From contig MCGT01000045.1 of assembly GCA_002104935.1 (NCBI GenBank), positions 104,712 through 168,711 on the forward strand: a stretch of 64,000 nucleotides of DNA, written 5' to 3'. The position numbers were made by a program, and so were the translations under genes. Under the pieces are notes generated by a model. That model was not told the origin of the DNA. It did not search any database and saw only the letters and a list, made by a program, of their open reading frames with translations. This DNA is from Hesseltinella vesiculosa (taxonomy: Eukaryota > Mucoromycota > Mucoromycetes > Mucorales > Cunninghamellaceae). This document shows, one piece after another, positions 45,031-56,567 of this stretch. Positions within the stretch are counted from its first letter, which is position 1; every line of letters begins with the position of its first letter.

Positions 45031-47571
45031 GGAGGGCCGGGGCTTACTGGGACCAAAGGGAATGGCGTTGCCAAGGCCTTCACATGAGTAAGTTTGGCCT
45101 TGCATTTCGTTGATGAGTAGAGATTTTGTACCGTAGGCGAGAGGGTTCAGCCAGAAGATCCAGAACAGCCACTTATGCATCTTGTTGTAACTCACGATAT
45201 AGCCGGTGCTGAGATGGGAAAAAAGGAGGGTGAGTTGCCAAAGGTCAAGGTATGGCAGTGGGCACTTACTAGTTGTAGAGGGTAATGATGACGAAGCTAG
45301 AGAGTTGGGTGGCGACAAAGAAGGATGGGGAGATGGCTCCGAAGAATCGGAAGAAGCCAATAGTGGACATGTTAATGAAAAACATGGTTATCAAGTAGGT
45401 GAAGAAGCGTCCAGCGGTCAAGTTGAGTCCCATCATAAAGTATGTGCAGAGTTGAAACAAGAGCACTGGAAAGAAGTGAAGGTGTCAAGGTGAGGCTCGT
45501 TCATGTGGTGTTCTTACCTTGGGCAATGGAAAATGGAATGTCCAACAAGACTTGAGCAAAGTAGAAGGCCGAAGGCCGGTACAGGGCGTATTGCTTGTGT
45601 TTTTCCAGAATGGGTCGACCAAGCATAAAGCGGACCAATTCAGATTGTGCCACAAAGGTGTTGAAGATGACTGAAAAGAAAATGGCTCCAGCTGAGGGGG
45701 AAAAAAAAAAGTGAGTCATCCGTATTGAGTGTGTGAGACATCATTTAAGTGTACCTCGACTGAAAGCGCCTTGGCCAGTGAGAGGGTTCATATAGAAGCA
45801 AGAGGCAGTGATCAAGCCTTGGATCAGGATGGTGCCGTAACGAGAGATCAGGGCTTCCTTGTCCATGATGAGCAGGTAGAATTGACGAATGGTCAGGGCC
45901 TTGACTTGCTGATAGAAGGAGGCGGTGTAGGGGGCGCTGCGTGAGGCACGTTTCTGGTGTTCTTCTTCCACAGCATGACGGAATTTTTCTTCGTGGTTGT
46001 CCTTTTCAGCGATCGCTTCATAGGCTTCCAGTTCGGCCATCATTTCCTTGTAGATGGTGGATTCCTTATACCGGGTTTCAAAGGCTACTGCGTCCAGAGG
46101 CACCTTATCTTCAAAACCAGGTGTGATTTCACGCTCCAGGGGATTGCAGAGACCTGTGAGCTGATGCCGGAAAAAAAAAAGAGGTGAGTTGATGGCACAG
46201 AAGCGAGGCTGCACTTACGAAATCAGGGGTGCTCTTGCGAGGAGGAGAATAGTAGCCCAGGCCTTCAAAGTAAGCCTTGGCTTGGTCGGCAGGGCCAAAA
46301 TAGATGCAGCGGCCTTCATCCAAGACGAGGACCTTGTCAAAGGTGTTGAAGATGCTGTTGGAGGCTTGGTAGAGAGTGGCGACGGTGGTTTTGCCCAAGA
46401 TGTCGGTCATGATACGCAGCGAGCGGACATAGTCCAGGGCAGAGGCGGCATCAAGGCCGCGGGTGGAGCAGTCCCAGCAGTTGATGGAGCTGGAGGTGGT
46501 CATTTGTTCGGCAATGGACAGGCGTTTGCGCTCGCCACCAGACAGGCCACGAATAAATGCGCTACCGACAAGGGTATCCATCTGTTTGGTGAGGCCAAGC
46601 ATGTTGCCAAGCATATACAGGATCTTGTTGACGAACTCCGTCTTGGTTTCTTCCGGCAGACGGTTGCCGGGCGTCTTTGTGCGCAGGGCGAATTCCAAGG
46701 TTTGTTTCAGAGTCAGAGTTGCATAGTGAAGATCTTCTTCGCCATTGTAGCAGACTTGGCCTTGGAATTCCTTGGCAAAAATGTCGGCATCAATGCCACC
46801 AAAGCTGACTTTGCCATTGACAGTGGTGAAGCCTTGGCGCATGTTGGAGATGACTTTGAGCAAGGAGGAGCAGCCAGCGCCTGGACGACCCAACACCAAC
46901 AGCATCTCGCCTTGTTTACAAAAGCCATTGAAGTCGTGCAGAATGGTTTTTTCAGTGCCACCTACACCCCAGCCAAAACGTTTCCAGAATTGAAGATTGT
47001 TCCAAATAAAGTTGTATACTGTAGGAATGGTGTGGGCATCGGCTGCAAGACCCTGGATGTTGTTAATAAAAAAAAAAAAAAAGTGAGAAAAAAGGGTGGG
47101 CTTTGGATGAGTCGCGGGCGGCGATTAAAAAGAGTGGGGGGGGTACCTTGACTTGCAGATCACGCCAAACGACGCCGAGTTGTTTGGGAAGAGTGTTCTG
47201 ACCAGTCAAGCCTTTGAGAAATGAATCAAGGTTGAAATCTTCACCTTCGATTCCCTCTTCCAGTTGGCTGGGCACAAGAGAGGCCTTTCGGCTTTGCCGG
47301 CTTAATTCACGTTTCAAATCTTGATACTCATCCATGGCAGCTTTTATTTTTCAATTTAAAAAAAAAAAAGTGGCACTTTTGTCAGGCTAAGCCTATTTTT
47401 TTTTTCTTCGAATTTTCAAGTCTTACATTGAACGTTTACAGCGTTGGTATCCTCACCAAACGTGTCGTTACCATGGAAGCTACCACCGACTTGCGTGTCG
47501 ACATCAGAAGAATCACCGTCGCTTGGTGGCTTTGTATTCACCCAATCTTTATTATCCCTACTGCTGCTCAT
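42556..47571 (-). CDS. PDR-type ABCG full transporter
   Basis: Eleven exons (47427-47571, 47147-47340, 46219-47052, 45755-46160, 45518-45691, 45270-45465, 45048-45208, 43465-44976, 43305-43397, 42958-43250, 42556-42894) join to about 1448 aa with the (NBD-TMD)2 order of fungal pleiotropic drug resistance pumps. NBD1 has the family-specific Walker A GRPGAGCSS, signature LSGGERKR and degenerate Walker B WDCSTRGLD. NBD2 has canonical Walker A GSSGAGKTT, degenerate signature VEERKRLTIG and Walker B LLFLDEPTSGLD. This asymmetry is normal for the group. Six-helix membrane domains follow each NBD, with the PDR FFGPM-like loop region in TMD2. It exports hydrophobic compounds or lipids across the plasma membrane. 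A minus-strand TATA-like TTATAAAAC lies at about 47650-47660. Confidence 0.96.
45001..45028. repeat. (GA)n microsatellite in an intron
   Basis: About 14 GA dinucleotides within the intron between exons 7 and 8 of the PDR transporter gene. On the sense strand it is a (TC)n run near the polypyrimidine tract. Confidence 0.9.
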
Positions 47572-48367
47572 GGTCAAATAGTAGAATGAAAAAAGCGAGA
47601 TGTGGAAAGAGAGAAGAAAGAAAAAAAAAAAAAAAGAAAAGACTTGCATCGTTTTATAAGCTAATCAGCGAGACGATGGATCCGATCTAAAAAAAGTAAT
47701 GCGTTACGTTGCTGGATCACAAAAATCTGTATGAAGGATTTTATCCTGATTCTGGATAATTCATTCCGTTCTCTCAAGGCTGTCAAAAAAGCAAATCATA
47801 GTTCATCCTCGGTAAAGGATCAACTCAGCTTTTCCCAATGTTTACCTTATCAACTAATTTTTTTTTTTCACAGCATTGCTGAGGTTGATTCACCGATACC
47901 GCAGTACAATTTGTCAGCAGTAGCCTGGACACGTCAGCCCAGAGGTATGATTTGAATGAACAATGGCAAGCTGTAAAATTGTCACTTCCATCCATTGGCA
48001 ACTTGCTACACACCATTTCGATGCGCCCCCGTTTCTTCCCGTCGACCAGGATCAGTCCAGATCAAAATGAGATGGACTTGCGCCACCTTTTCTTCAAAAC
48101 ATTGCCAGTGGAATAAAAAAAAAATGAAAGGGAGACGAGATTGAGAAAATATTGCTGCGCCTCCGTCCTTGGAGTGATGACGTGCTCACAGTCGTTTTTT
48201 GCTTGTGATGTTGATAAGCATAGGGGCCCATTAAAGTTGCGGTAAAATCATAGCCTTTGGGCCGAGGTTGTACGACCCATCAAGGTTTAATACTTATTTT
48301 TTTGATCCATGGCTTTCCTCTCCTCTTTCCAATGTAAATTGGCAGAAACGAAAAAAAAAAGGATGCT
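47572..48367. other. Intergenic with a possible broken gene
   Basis: Holds the PDR promoter (47572-47700) and the coding-like pieces at 47770-48117 described separately. Confidence 0.45.
47770..48117 (+). pseudogene. Possible relic or mis-assembled gene, unknown family
   Basis: An exon-like piece gives RLSKKQIIVHPR. A T-rich intron with a CACAG acceptor then leads to IAEVDSPIPQYNLSAVAWTR (about 47877-47940). The next piece, RYDLNEQWQAVKLSLPSIGN and onward to FFKTLPVE with a TAA at 48115, is in another frame. The two look like one protein broken by one base, but no clear start is present. I do not recognise it. Confidence 0.35.
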
Positions 48368-49536
48368 TTACTCAATGACAATGATCGGGGAATCGGGTTT
48401 TTGGGCCATTTCCATGCGCGAGGCGTGCTCATAAGGAGGTGGCAGCGATGAGCTGGAGGACCGATGCTTTTCTTTTTTGGAGGGCTTGGCATTGGACAAC
48501 ACAATCACAGGCGCATCGTCGGGTGCATTCCCGGACCGAGCATGGTCAAAAGGAGGGGGAGGAGCCATATATCCGGCCGATGTGCTTGCCACTGGATTGT
48601 TCAATTGATGTAGGACAGGGTCAGTCATTTGGTTTTGGAGCATACTGGGTTGCATGGGGTTGCCAAATTTCTTCCTATAATAAGAATAGAAGCAGAGGGC
48701 CCAATAACCCTGGCGGCACAAAAACGAAAAAAAAAGATGAGCCACCTGGTGCCACCTTTCCTTTGGACTTACATAAAAGAGGGTCATCATGACGGCACAC
48801 AAGATCGCGAATTTCAATTCGTCTTCCCAGGTCCGGTCACAGTTGTAAAAGTCAGTGAAAAAGTTGATGTTGGTGGTGTTGTTGCCGAGAGCTTGGCTGA
48901 CGCCCTGTTCGAGGGACTCATAGGCCGAACCAATACACCAGTCGAGATAGCTGCTTCGGATCACAATGAAGATGACCACATTGACAATGGTATCAATGAC
49001 GACAGTAAGGACACCCAACGTCACCCAGATAGTCACTTGTTGGATAAAATAGATTTGATTCTAAAAAGGAAAGGGGTGGCACAATGAGATTTGGCCAGCT
49101 TGTCCTTTTGGACTTACATGAAAGATGGTAAAAGCTGCATAGCCAGCAAGACAAGCAAAAAACAAATTGATGGTACCAAAGATCAACATGGCAGCATCCG
49201 ACATGAAGGAAAAAAAGGCTAATATCCAACAACACGAAACGCGGTCAGCAAACGATATAAAACAGGAGCGGCTTTTTTTTTGGTAGCTTACGGCTCTTGT
49301 GTTGAAAGGAGATGGCAGCAAAGTACATGGACAGGCCCTATTGAAGAAGCAGTAAAAATGAGAGTCGTCCATGAGGAAATCATGCGTCATTTTACCATCC
49401 ACACAAAGCACATGATCATGGCCCCAGCTCGAAGATGAATGCAGCCGCAACACTTTCGTAGCACCGGTGAATAGGTGTGCAAATAACGGCGCCGTGAGCC
49501 GAGCCGGAACGTTTGCCAAAATTCTTGTGTGAACAT
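48368..49536 (-). CDS. Four-TM membrane protein with PPxY tail
   Basis: Five exons (49396-49536, 49292-49337, 49118-49218, 48773-49060, 48368-48709) join to 305 aa. The N-terminus is cytosolic-like and basic (RLGSRRRYLHTYSPVLRKCC). Four hydrophobic segments follow (AGAMIMCFVWMGLSMYFA; AAMLIFGTINLFFACLAGYA; VTLGVLTVVIDTIVNVVIFI; FAILCAVMMTLFY), with an acidic loop holding an NNT glycosylation sequon. The 110-residue tail is Pro/Ser-rich and has LPPPYEH, a PPxY ligand for WW-domain ubiquitin ligases such as Rsp5. The tetraspan layout recalls MARVEL-like or Sur7-like cortex proteins, but I cannot assign a family. Confidence 0.78.
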
Positions 49537-50277
49537 GGTATTAAATCAACTAGACAATTAGATTAGAATAGAGAAAAAGGATCAAGAACACCGTTCCAGT
49601 TTTTTTTTAAAAAAGGGCCATGTGTTTTGAAACAGATCCGAAAAGGAAATGTCTTTTTTCATGCAGCCAACAGTCCAGCAAAAATGATGCGCAGCCAGTC
49701 AGGAAGGCGAGTGTGAAATAGTCATTAAACTCACTAAATGACTCATTCATTGGTGACAGACCCATTGGATTTGTCCATCCTCATTTATTATGCAAACCCC
49801 AAGAAAACTCGAAATCAGGAGCAGGGATTTCTTAAATGAGGGCAACGTCAATTTGAGAAGCTTGCAGCGAAGCTTGCTTTTATTCTTGACTTGCAGATTA
49901 ATTTACGGAATAGGAAAGCAGGCCTTTTCAAGTATTGCTCGTCACTTCTTTGATCACCGCCTTCGACTCCTTGCTTTTTGACCGAGTTTTAGGCATGTTT
50001 TATTTTTTTTAGATAGATCAACCTTTTAGAATAGGTTATCGTCTGTCCCTTGACAAGTATGGTTTAATGCTTTTGCAGGTAAAAAAAAAAGTTTGGTTAG
50101 AGGTGCCTCGAAGTGGCAATTTGATTGGATGTTTATTTTTCTTTTTGCCCGTAGTGCAACACAGCCCAAAGAGATGACATTCTTTTGCGTTTGAATTTGG
50201 AAAAGTGGGTTGAATCTCCCTCCGGCAAAACTTTTCCTTCGTTTCCTCCATTCCACTTAATCTTGGCCATCCCACTC
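49537..50277. other. Divergent intergenic region
   Basis: About 740 bp between the four-TM gene and the Nudix gene. The plus-strand Nudix frame is open upstream of its first ATG back to about 50160, so an upstream exon with the true start could lie here. Nothing else is supported. Confidence 0.4.
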
Positions 50278-51102
50278 ATGAACAAAGCTTTGCCTATTGT
50301 TTTTGACACGGCCACCATCGACCTCTTTCGAAAACGACTGCTCAATGTCCCAAAGTACAAGTTCAAATTCCAGGACAAGGCCAAGGATGCTGCTGTCTTG
50401 ATGCCTCTTTGCCTTGTGAACAATCAGCCCAGTGTCTTGTTCACCGTGCGAAATCTACATCTTCGAACCCACAAGGGTGAAATCAGGTACTTTCTTTTCC
50501 CCTTCACTCCCACCTGCGATCTTATTCTCATTTGGTTTGTTATGGAATAGCTTCCCTGGAGGCAAGGCTGGTAATGCTAGCGTTGGAGATGTCATTTTGT
50601 TGCTCACCTTTTCTCTCTCTTTAAAAGACCCTGAAGATCCCACATTGGAACACACGGCCTTGCGAGAAACAGTGGAAGAAGTGGGCGTGGACCGGGTGGA
50701 AATCTTGGGAAAATATGCCCCTATCCCCAACTACAACGGCTCGCTCCGCGTCCATCCTTTTGTGGGCCTGATTCGCGAGCCTCTACAGCCGGACAACCTG
50801 CCCTTTAACCCAGACGAAGTATCCTCGGTCTTCACCTTGCCTTTGAACTACCTGATCCAGCCTTCCAATCGTGAGCTACGAGCCTTTCGCAACAGCAGTC
50901 ATCAATACACCGTCTATCAAGTACCTGATACCATGTCCATCCCTGGAGGCGAACGAGAAATCTGGGGTCTCACTAGCTTTATTTTGGATGGCAAGTACAA
51001 AAAAAAAAAAAAAAAAAAGAGGAAGGAAGAACCGCAGACGCTGACTCGCACCTCTTCAACGTAGGCGTCTTTCGAAAGATTGTTCCTGAGCACTACCTTT
51101 AG
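50278..51102 (+). CDS. Nudix hydrolase, probable CoA pyrophosphatase
   Basis: Four exons (50278-50486, 50551-50570, 50628-50990, 51065-51102) join to 209 aa from the first in-frame ATG. The Nudix box GGKADPEDPTLEHTALRETV, followed by EEVGV, meets G-x5-E-x7-RE-x2-EE-x-G and is preceded by HLRTHKGEISFP, the NuCoA-type signature of Pcd1/NUDT7/8 enzymes that cleave CoA and oxidised CoA. The box is split by an intron, and a 20-nt exon encodes its first residues. No clear PTS1 is seen (the C-terminus is EHYL), so location is open. The last intron has a GC donor (GATG|GCAAGT). Confidence 0.88.
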
Positions 51103-51849
51103 AATGTTGCTTTTGTACAGCAGTAGATTTTACACACTTTTTTTTTTTCTAGAATGTCTATTTAAGGATAGACAAAGCCAAGTGGTGAATAGTGATGCTT
51201 TAATAAAATTATTAAGCAGAGAACTTCAAGCAATTCAAAGAAAAAAGAGATGGATGAAGCCTTTGTGTTGCTTGGTGGCGTGGGACCAAGGGTTATAGCA
51301 GGCTTCGGTAGCTTCCAGGACAGCAATCATCGATGGATATCATTAGCAATAAATCAACCCTGTGGTCGCCATGAACTTTGACGAGGGACCTTTACATTCT
51401 GGACAAGTTACTCGCTATTCTGAAGGTACAGCGTTCGGTTCGGCCATTCATTAGCACCCCTCACACCATCTCTCAGCCAATCTCCAGCTCCCCTGTAAAC
51501 CCTATGCTGACGTACATGTGAATCATATAATAACAAGGCAAGACGTATGCGGGTACCGTCATGTTGACAGGTGTGAAAGCTGGGATGGTGATATAGAGTT
51601 TGGAGTGTTTTGATGTGTGTCATCCGCGTTTCCTGCAGTGGATATTACCGTGCGCAAACGGATAGAGATTCCCCCGCGATCACCATAAAGAATAGACAAA
51701 GAGGAGCTTTGCAGGTCATGTCGCTGAACAAAGAATAGCAGGATTAAATAAGTATTCTCAAACCATATTACTGTGCCACCTCTCTTCGCTGATCATTCAG
51801 ATTTCATGAAATAGACACTTGTTGGCCACATTCCGTCGTAACTTTTTTC
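51103..51849. other. Repeat-derived sequence with a gene relic
   Basis: Start of the repeat-rich right side. It contains relic X copy 1 at 51340-51760. The rest has no supported frame. Confidence 0.45.
51340..51760 (+). pseudogene. Relic X, copy 1 (unidentified gene)
   Basis: Pieces resemble the sequence at 57740-58420. Here TGGTCGCCATGAACTTTGAC, then GAGGGACCTTTACATTCT, matches TGGACCACCATGAACTTTTA, then CAAGGGGACTTTACACATTCT, there. The 3' piece QRGALQVMSLNKE matches QREALQPVSLNKK. Frames are broken by shifts and stops in both. Function unknown. Confidence 0.5.
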
Positions 51850-52560
51850 CGTGTACATGGCCAGCTCCCGCACGATTGGCCAAAATCAATAGAGAGCCAA
51901 AAGAACCCCCCTTTTTTTACCAGTTTCTGCGCATTGTTTACAGAGTAATTTTAGAATAGGCTGATTCGGTTGATACCAAACTGAAATGGAGAACAATGGA
52001 GGTGACTCAGAGTCACCGAGAGGTCGTTGGTGGCACCTTTTTTTTTTTTTTTGAAAAAGTTTCGGTCCTTTGTTAATTCTCCTCACCTCGCTTCTGATCG
52101 ATGCCTTGCCACATCTTGGTCAAATAATGCTCTACTGGCACGATCAGGGGAAGAATTTACCACTGTATTACTGTAACCTATTGACTGATGACTCCACTTG
52201 GACCTTGAACAATGCCGACTTGTAGACAGTCAACTGGAAAAAAAAATAGAGATCTAGACCTCTGTACACTTTGGTTTGACTCAATGCGCCTTTTTTGCTA
52301 CACGTAATGCAAGTTGTCTAGCTGAAATTGTTAAACTTGGTGTCATTGACGAATAAACACCTCCCCAACATTTTTTTTTTGCAGCTTCAGACTTACGGTT
52401 AAGATTAATGTTATGCTGGTGCCATTTTCCGCCTCAGACACTGTATGAAAAAATTTGACAACAATCAGACTAGCCTGACTTTGGCCTACACTGCTGCATT
52501 CTGCCCCCTCCTTCCAGATGATGGGAGGTGTGCTTTTAAGCAAGTATAAGTTCATAGTAT
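51850..52560 (+). repeat. Array unit A, degenerate copy 1
   Basis: Shows the family landmarks in order across a unit boundary: GAGAGCCAAAAGAACCCCC, AGAATAGGCTGATTCGGTTG, TCTCCTCACCTCGC, CAGGGGAAGAATTTACCACT, then the next unit start AACTTGGTGTCATTGACGAA and CTCCCCAAC near 52335-52370. Confidence 0.6.
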
Positions 52561-52789
52561 GTAACAGTGGATATCTGGGACCTTAACCATGAACAGTGTG
52601 TATCATATACAAGAGCCATGGAAATTTGGTGGCGAATCCATTTTTGGCTCATATTTGGCTCCGCTATGAGATCGACCAAAAATGGCCAGGGGACCCTCAG
52701 GAATTTTGAAAAATTGGAAAAACGTCATAGATCACTTTTGAACTGATGGATCCAATTCATCTTTTGTGTGGATACCGATACTGTCAAGG

Positions 52790-52895
52790 GCTAGTGATGG
52801 TGAAAAAATCATGTCGATTGAACAAGGTTGCCAGCCAAAGTTTGAAGAATCATGATATCCAACCTCCGATCCCCCAGCTAAAAACACGTCAAAAA
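52790..52895 (+). repeat. Dispersed repeat R, copy 6
   Basis: GATGGTGAAAAAATCATGTC, GATTGAACAAGGTTGCCAGC, CCTCCGATCCCCCAGCTAAA appear in family order. Confidence 0.6.
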
Positions 52896-53029
52896 CGAGG
52901 CAAACGAGAAAAAAAAGCTTCGCTGCCAGTGATTGGTCCGCAGTAACCCAAAACGACAGATTTTTTCTTCTTCCTTTTTCTTTTCTTCCCCTTCATCGTC
53001 TGTAATTGGTCATGACCCTGCCACAACAA

Positions 53030-53510
53030 GAAACTTTCCTGATGGTGTTACCAAGGCCCCATTGTATCTTCATCTACTTTTTGGCTTGACTCATTGTGCT
53101 TTTTGTTAAACGAAATGCAAGTCGGCTAGTTGAAAAATGTCCACCTTGATGTCAAATTGACGAAAAAAACCCTCCCCAACATGTTTTTTTTTTTGCAGTG
53201 CCACTTATGAATTAGACAGATGATGGTGTTATTTCCCGCTTCAGATACTGTGTCAAGGAACAAGAGACGTTGTTGGTCAGGCTGGGCTAGTCTTGATAGA
53301 GCTGAGAGGCATTGTCATGCTAAAATCCTCCTTTAACTCACCGCAAGTTAAGTTAGTCACAGATAACCATCAGCCAACTATGATGAACCTCAGCATTGAG
53401 CAATTGGCATTCGAGTAGGGCTCCGTTTTTTTTTTCGTGTACAACTGCCTCTTACTACTTTGAATAGTTTTTTTTATATAAGCTCTTTGCTCTTTTTTTT
53501 TTTTTCCAAT
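53030..53510 (+). repeat. Array unit A, degenerate copy 2
   Basis: Landmarks: ACCTTGATGTCAAATTGACG, CCCTCCCCAACATG, CCGCTTCAGATACTGTGTC, CAAGAGACGTTG, CAACTATGATGAACCTCAGC. More diverged than the other copies. Confidence 0.5.
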
Positions 53511-54369
53511 AAATTTCAAAACTCTATCCATTCTTTTTGCAACAGCTTCATTTTTTAGGATGTCTTTTTGGTTTTTTTTTATTCTTTTCTGAGGTCTAGA
53601 GTAGCAAAACAGGCGTTTCGATAAATCTCACGGGCTTGTGCCCAAGCCGGCGCCAGTCTAGCAGCCACTGGTCCAAGATGACCTGCTTGAACATAGGGTT
53701 GATGCCTGAGCCTGAGATATCGAGGGTATCAAAAGAGGGGCAGCCAGACCAGCTCTTGCATGACTAGCCAAGTTTAACGGAGAGCCAAAAGAGTGCCCCC
53801 CTTTTTTAGGCGTTTCTCACTAGCGCAAGGACATTCTGTCTGAGAGGTCTCCCTTTGCTTTCCTCTTTTGCATAAAAAAAAAACGTGGCTGCCACCGATA
53901 CTCATTGTCGTCGGCACAATTCCAATACCAGGCTTCAAATCAATGTGAGAAGAACAAAATGCTCCAAGGTTTCTGTCCCGCTTCTCTGCCTTGCCTCAGG
54001 TCTAGTCCGCCGTCGAATCATTCAAACCAAGATTTTAACCATGGTCATTAGTCATCATCTACTACCACCCTGCCAAGTTTGACGTCTATCGAAGGACGTC
54101 AATCTTCAGATGGTTTCTCGCTCTTTACCATATGCCCGTTTTTTTTTTCTTTGGGAGAGGGGGGGGGGCAAATCCACCTCCAACATCCTCATGTCTCAAA
54201 ACTTTGGCCAAACCCAAACAAGTCTCGTATTTTTTCTTTGTTGACCCCGTTTACCGCGTTTTTTTTTTTTTTTTTTACGTTTATGTGGGCGCTCAATATC
54301 AAAGATGAAATGCAGTTTCCGACATTGGTCGCAATTTTTTTTTTAATGCTTGCTTAAAAAGTCTAGTGT
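53511..54369. other. Repeat-derived, no gene recognised
   Basis: Includes another GAGAGCCAAAAGAGTGCCCC landmark at about 53780-53800 and long T tracts. No supported frame. Confidence 0.4.
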
Positions 54370-54843
54370 CTAATGTCTATGACGGCGGTGGCGGTGGTAG
54401 AGGTGGTAGCGGGGGATTGCGGGGGGTGGCAAAGTAAAGTCGTAGTTATGGTGGCATCGATGGCCAGGGTAATGGCGGTCGCTGTGGTAGGTGGTCAAGC
54501 GATCTTCTACAGATGAATGTTCAACTCTCGAACTTGGCCCAAGGAAGTTTTGGAAAGGGTACCAGCGCTGTGGTGAATTGATAAAAAAGTAAGCGCTGGC
54601 GGGAGTAGCAAAGTGGAGGGTGCAGAGGCGAGCATTCCGGTCGACAACAAGGTGGCGTAAGCCCGCTATTAGAACTCCTGGAGACGAAAAAAAGGCGAAC
54701 CACATATTATCAGTGATATCCTGATGTTGGAAAGGGCTCGCGTAGACAATGACTTGCTGGCAAGGGTGATGACACCCAATGCACTCGATAGGGTTTGGTC
54801 TAGGGATGTTGGTTCCGTAGCGGTAATTAGGGGTAAACATCAA
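54370..54843 (-). pseudogene. Family P member, copy 1 (start codon lost)
   Basis: A continuous 157-codon frame includes IECIGCHHPCQQV, AGLRHLVVDRNARLC and LHFATPASAYFFINSPQRW, and ends in a His/Arg-rich tail (RYHLYHRHRRHRH). Compared with the copy near 59 kb, the ATG that opens a signal peptide is changed to ATA in this copy, so only an internal start (MMFTPNYRYG) remains, without a signal peptide. It may therefore be dead or mis-localised. A TATA-like AATATAAAAC is conserved upstream at about 54893-54905. The family is unknown to me. Confidence 0.5.
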
Positions 54844-54879
54844 TGTCGAAAGAATGAAGAAAGGATAGCACTTCCCCTC

Positions 54880-55720
54880 TTATGCAAGCCAGTTTTATAT
54901 TTTTTCGCTTGTTTCATTGTGCCTATTTTTTTTTACTTTTTCGCATTCATTGTGCTTATTTTGCTACAGGAAATGAAAGTTGACTAATTGAAAATGATAA
55001 ACTTGGTGTCATTGACGAATAAACCCCTCCCCAACATTTTTTTTTGCAGCTTCAGACTTACAGTTAAGATTAATGTTATACTGGTGCCATCTTCCGCCTC
55101 AGGTACTATCTCGAGGGAGCGAGAGACGCTAGGCTAGCCTTGTTGGAGGGAGAGGCCATGCTATGCCAAAACTCTCATCCAATCTCACTGCAATTTAAAC
55201 TGGTCAGGGACGACTACCTTTCAACTATGATAGGCTACAGCTATATAAAAATGACAATGAAGTAGAACCCCCTTTTTTATTAGTTTTTCACTGAGTATTT
55301 TTAGAGTAGGCTGCTAAGGTTGAATGATGCCTAATTGGAAGAGAAATCAATGAAATGCCGTTTGGTGGTAACTTTTTTTTTGCAATTTTTTTTGTCTAAT
55401 GTTATTTCTCCTCACCTCGCACATCTAGGTCGAATAATTCTCTACTAGTATGCTCAGGGGAAGATTTTACCACTGTAATACTGTGATTTTACCCTGTAAA
55501 ATGCCGACATGTTGGAAAAAAAAAGATTATCAACCCTCCTTACTTTTTTTACTTTTATTTTTTTTTTGTTTGGCTTTGTCCAAATAAGAAGATAGAGGAG
55601 CTTACCCTACTTGCCTAATTGGAACGGAAAACAATGAAACGCCGTTTGGTGGCAACTTTTTTTTTTTTTTTTTTTGATTGGCTTTGTCCAAATAAGGAGA
55701 GGAGCTTACCCTACTTTCCT
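54880..55720 (+). repeat. Array unit A, copy 3
   Basis: Full set of landmarks: GCAAGCCAGTTTTATA, AACTTGGTGTCATTGACGAA, GCGAGAGACGCT, AATGAAGTAGAACCCCC, GGCTGCTAAGGTTGAATGAT, TCTCCTCACCTCGCAC, CAGGGGAAGATTTTACCACT, CCGTTTGGTGGCAAC. Its 3' half (about 55225-55700) is almost identical to 60755-61235. Confidence 0.75.
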
Positions 55721-55879
55721 CACACGTTCATTGTTACAGCGTCTGACAGGCCAAATCCTTTTAGCCATGATCACTCCCCATCATTTTGTGCTCGTATGTA
55801 AAACTTGAAGTGAATTGATCTAGTACAATTTTTCGCTGATCATTTTGATCAGATCACCTTGAGACCCCATGGGGAAAAT

Positions 55880-55990
55880 GGCCGCTTTTTTGGGTTTTCT
55901 AGCTGGGGGTTCCAATGCTTGAAAATTTAAGTGCTCAAAAGTTGGCTAAGCGATCTTCGCCAATCGACTTGATTTTTTCAGTATCCTCAC
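55880..55990 (-). repeat. Dispersed repeat R, inverted copy
   Basis: Reverse complement reads CTGAAAAAATCAAGTCGATT, GGCGAAGATCGCTTAGCC, AACTTTTGAGC, then CCCCCAGCTAGAAAA, which fits the family consensus and shows that copies occur in both orientations. Confidence 0.6.
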
Positions 55991-56536
55991 CTTTCATTAT
56001 TCTGCATCCACATATAGCGTTTCACAGTGATCTAATTGCTTAAGAGTACTCTACAACATCTTCCACTTTTTTTTTCAACAAAAAAATAGAACACCAAAAA
56101 CCAATTCAATGCCCGACTCTTCATTGTTAGCTATGACACCGTTGCCGTCTGTCTTTTTTTTTCAAGAATGCCCTAAAAAAAGACGCCAGTAATTCTGACC
56201 CAAGGTTAGTGAAGCTAATCCTAAACTAGAATTTCCTGCTCCAAGCAAAGAATCCTATCCAACGATAAGAAATTTCCCACCCGTATTAAAGAAAGGCAAT
56301 CGGAGATGTCAAATCTTTATCGTTCACATGTTGGCTGGGTAATCATCATCAGTCGACGTTTTTTTTTTCAACAAGCGTGCCTTCTTTCACAAGAACTTGC
56401 CCACTTTTCAAAGTCACCAAAATTCATACACTACCAGCACGTGACGAGGCGTCGCTATGGTTTAGAATTCAGAGCGCTCTCTGGCACTGTGATACTGAGT
56501 TTTGTGGCATCATCGTTGAGCAACTAGCACCAGCTC

Positions 56537-56567
<31 letters not shown>

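Noticed and set aside
46189..47151. 320-codon plus-strand frame
   Set aside because: Antisense to NBD1 of the PDR transporter, with no recognisable protein features.
55619..55801. ORF starting MERKTMKRRLVATFF, repeated at 61148
   Set aside because: It is the same repeat unit sequence read through a T tract. Two copies reflect duplication, not a conserved protein.
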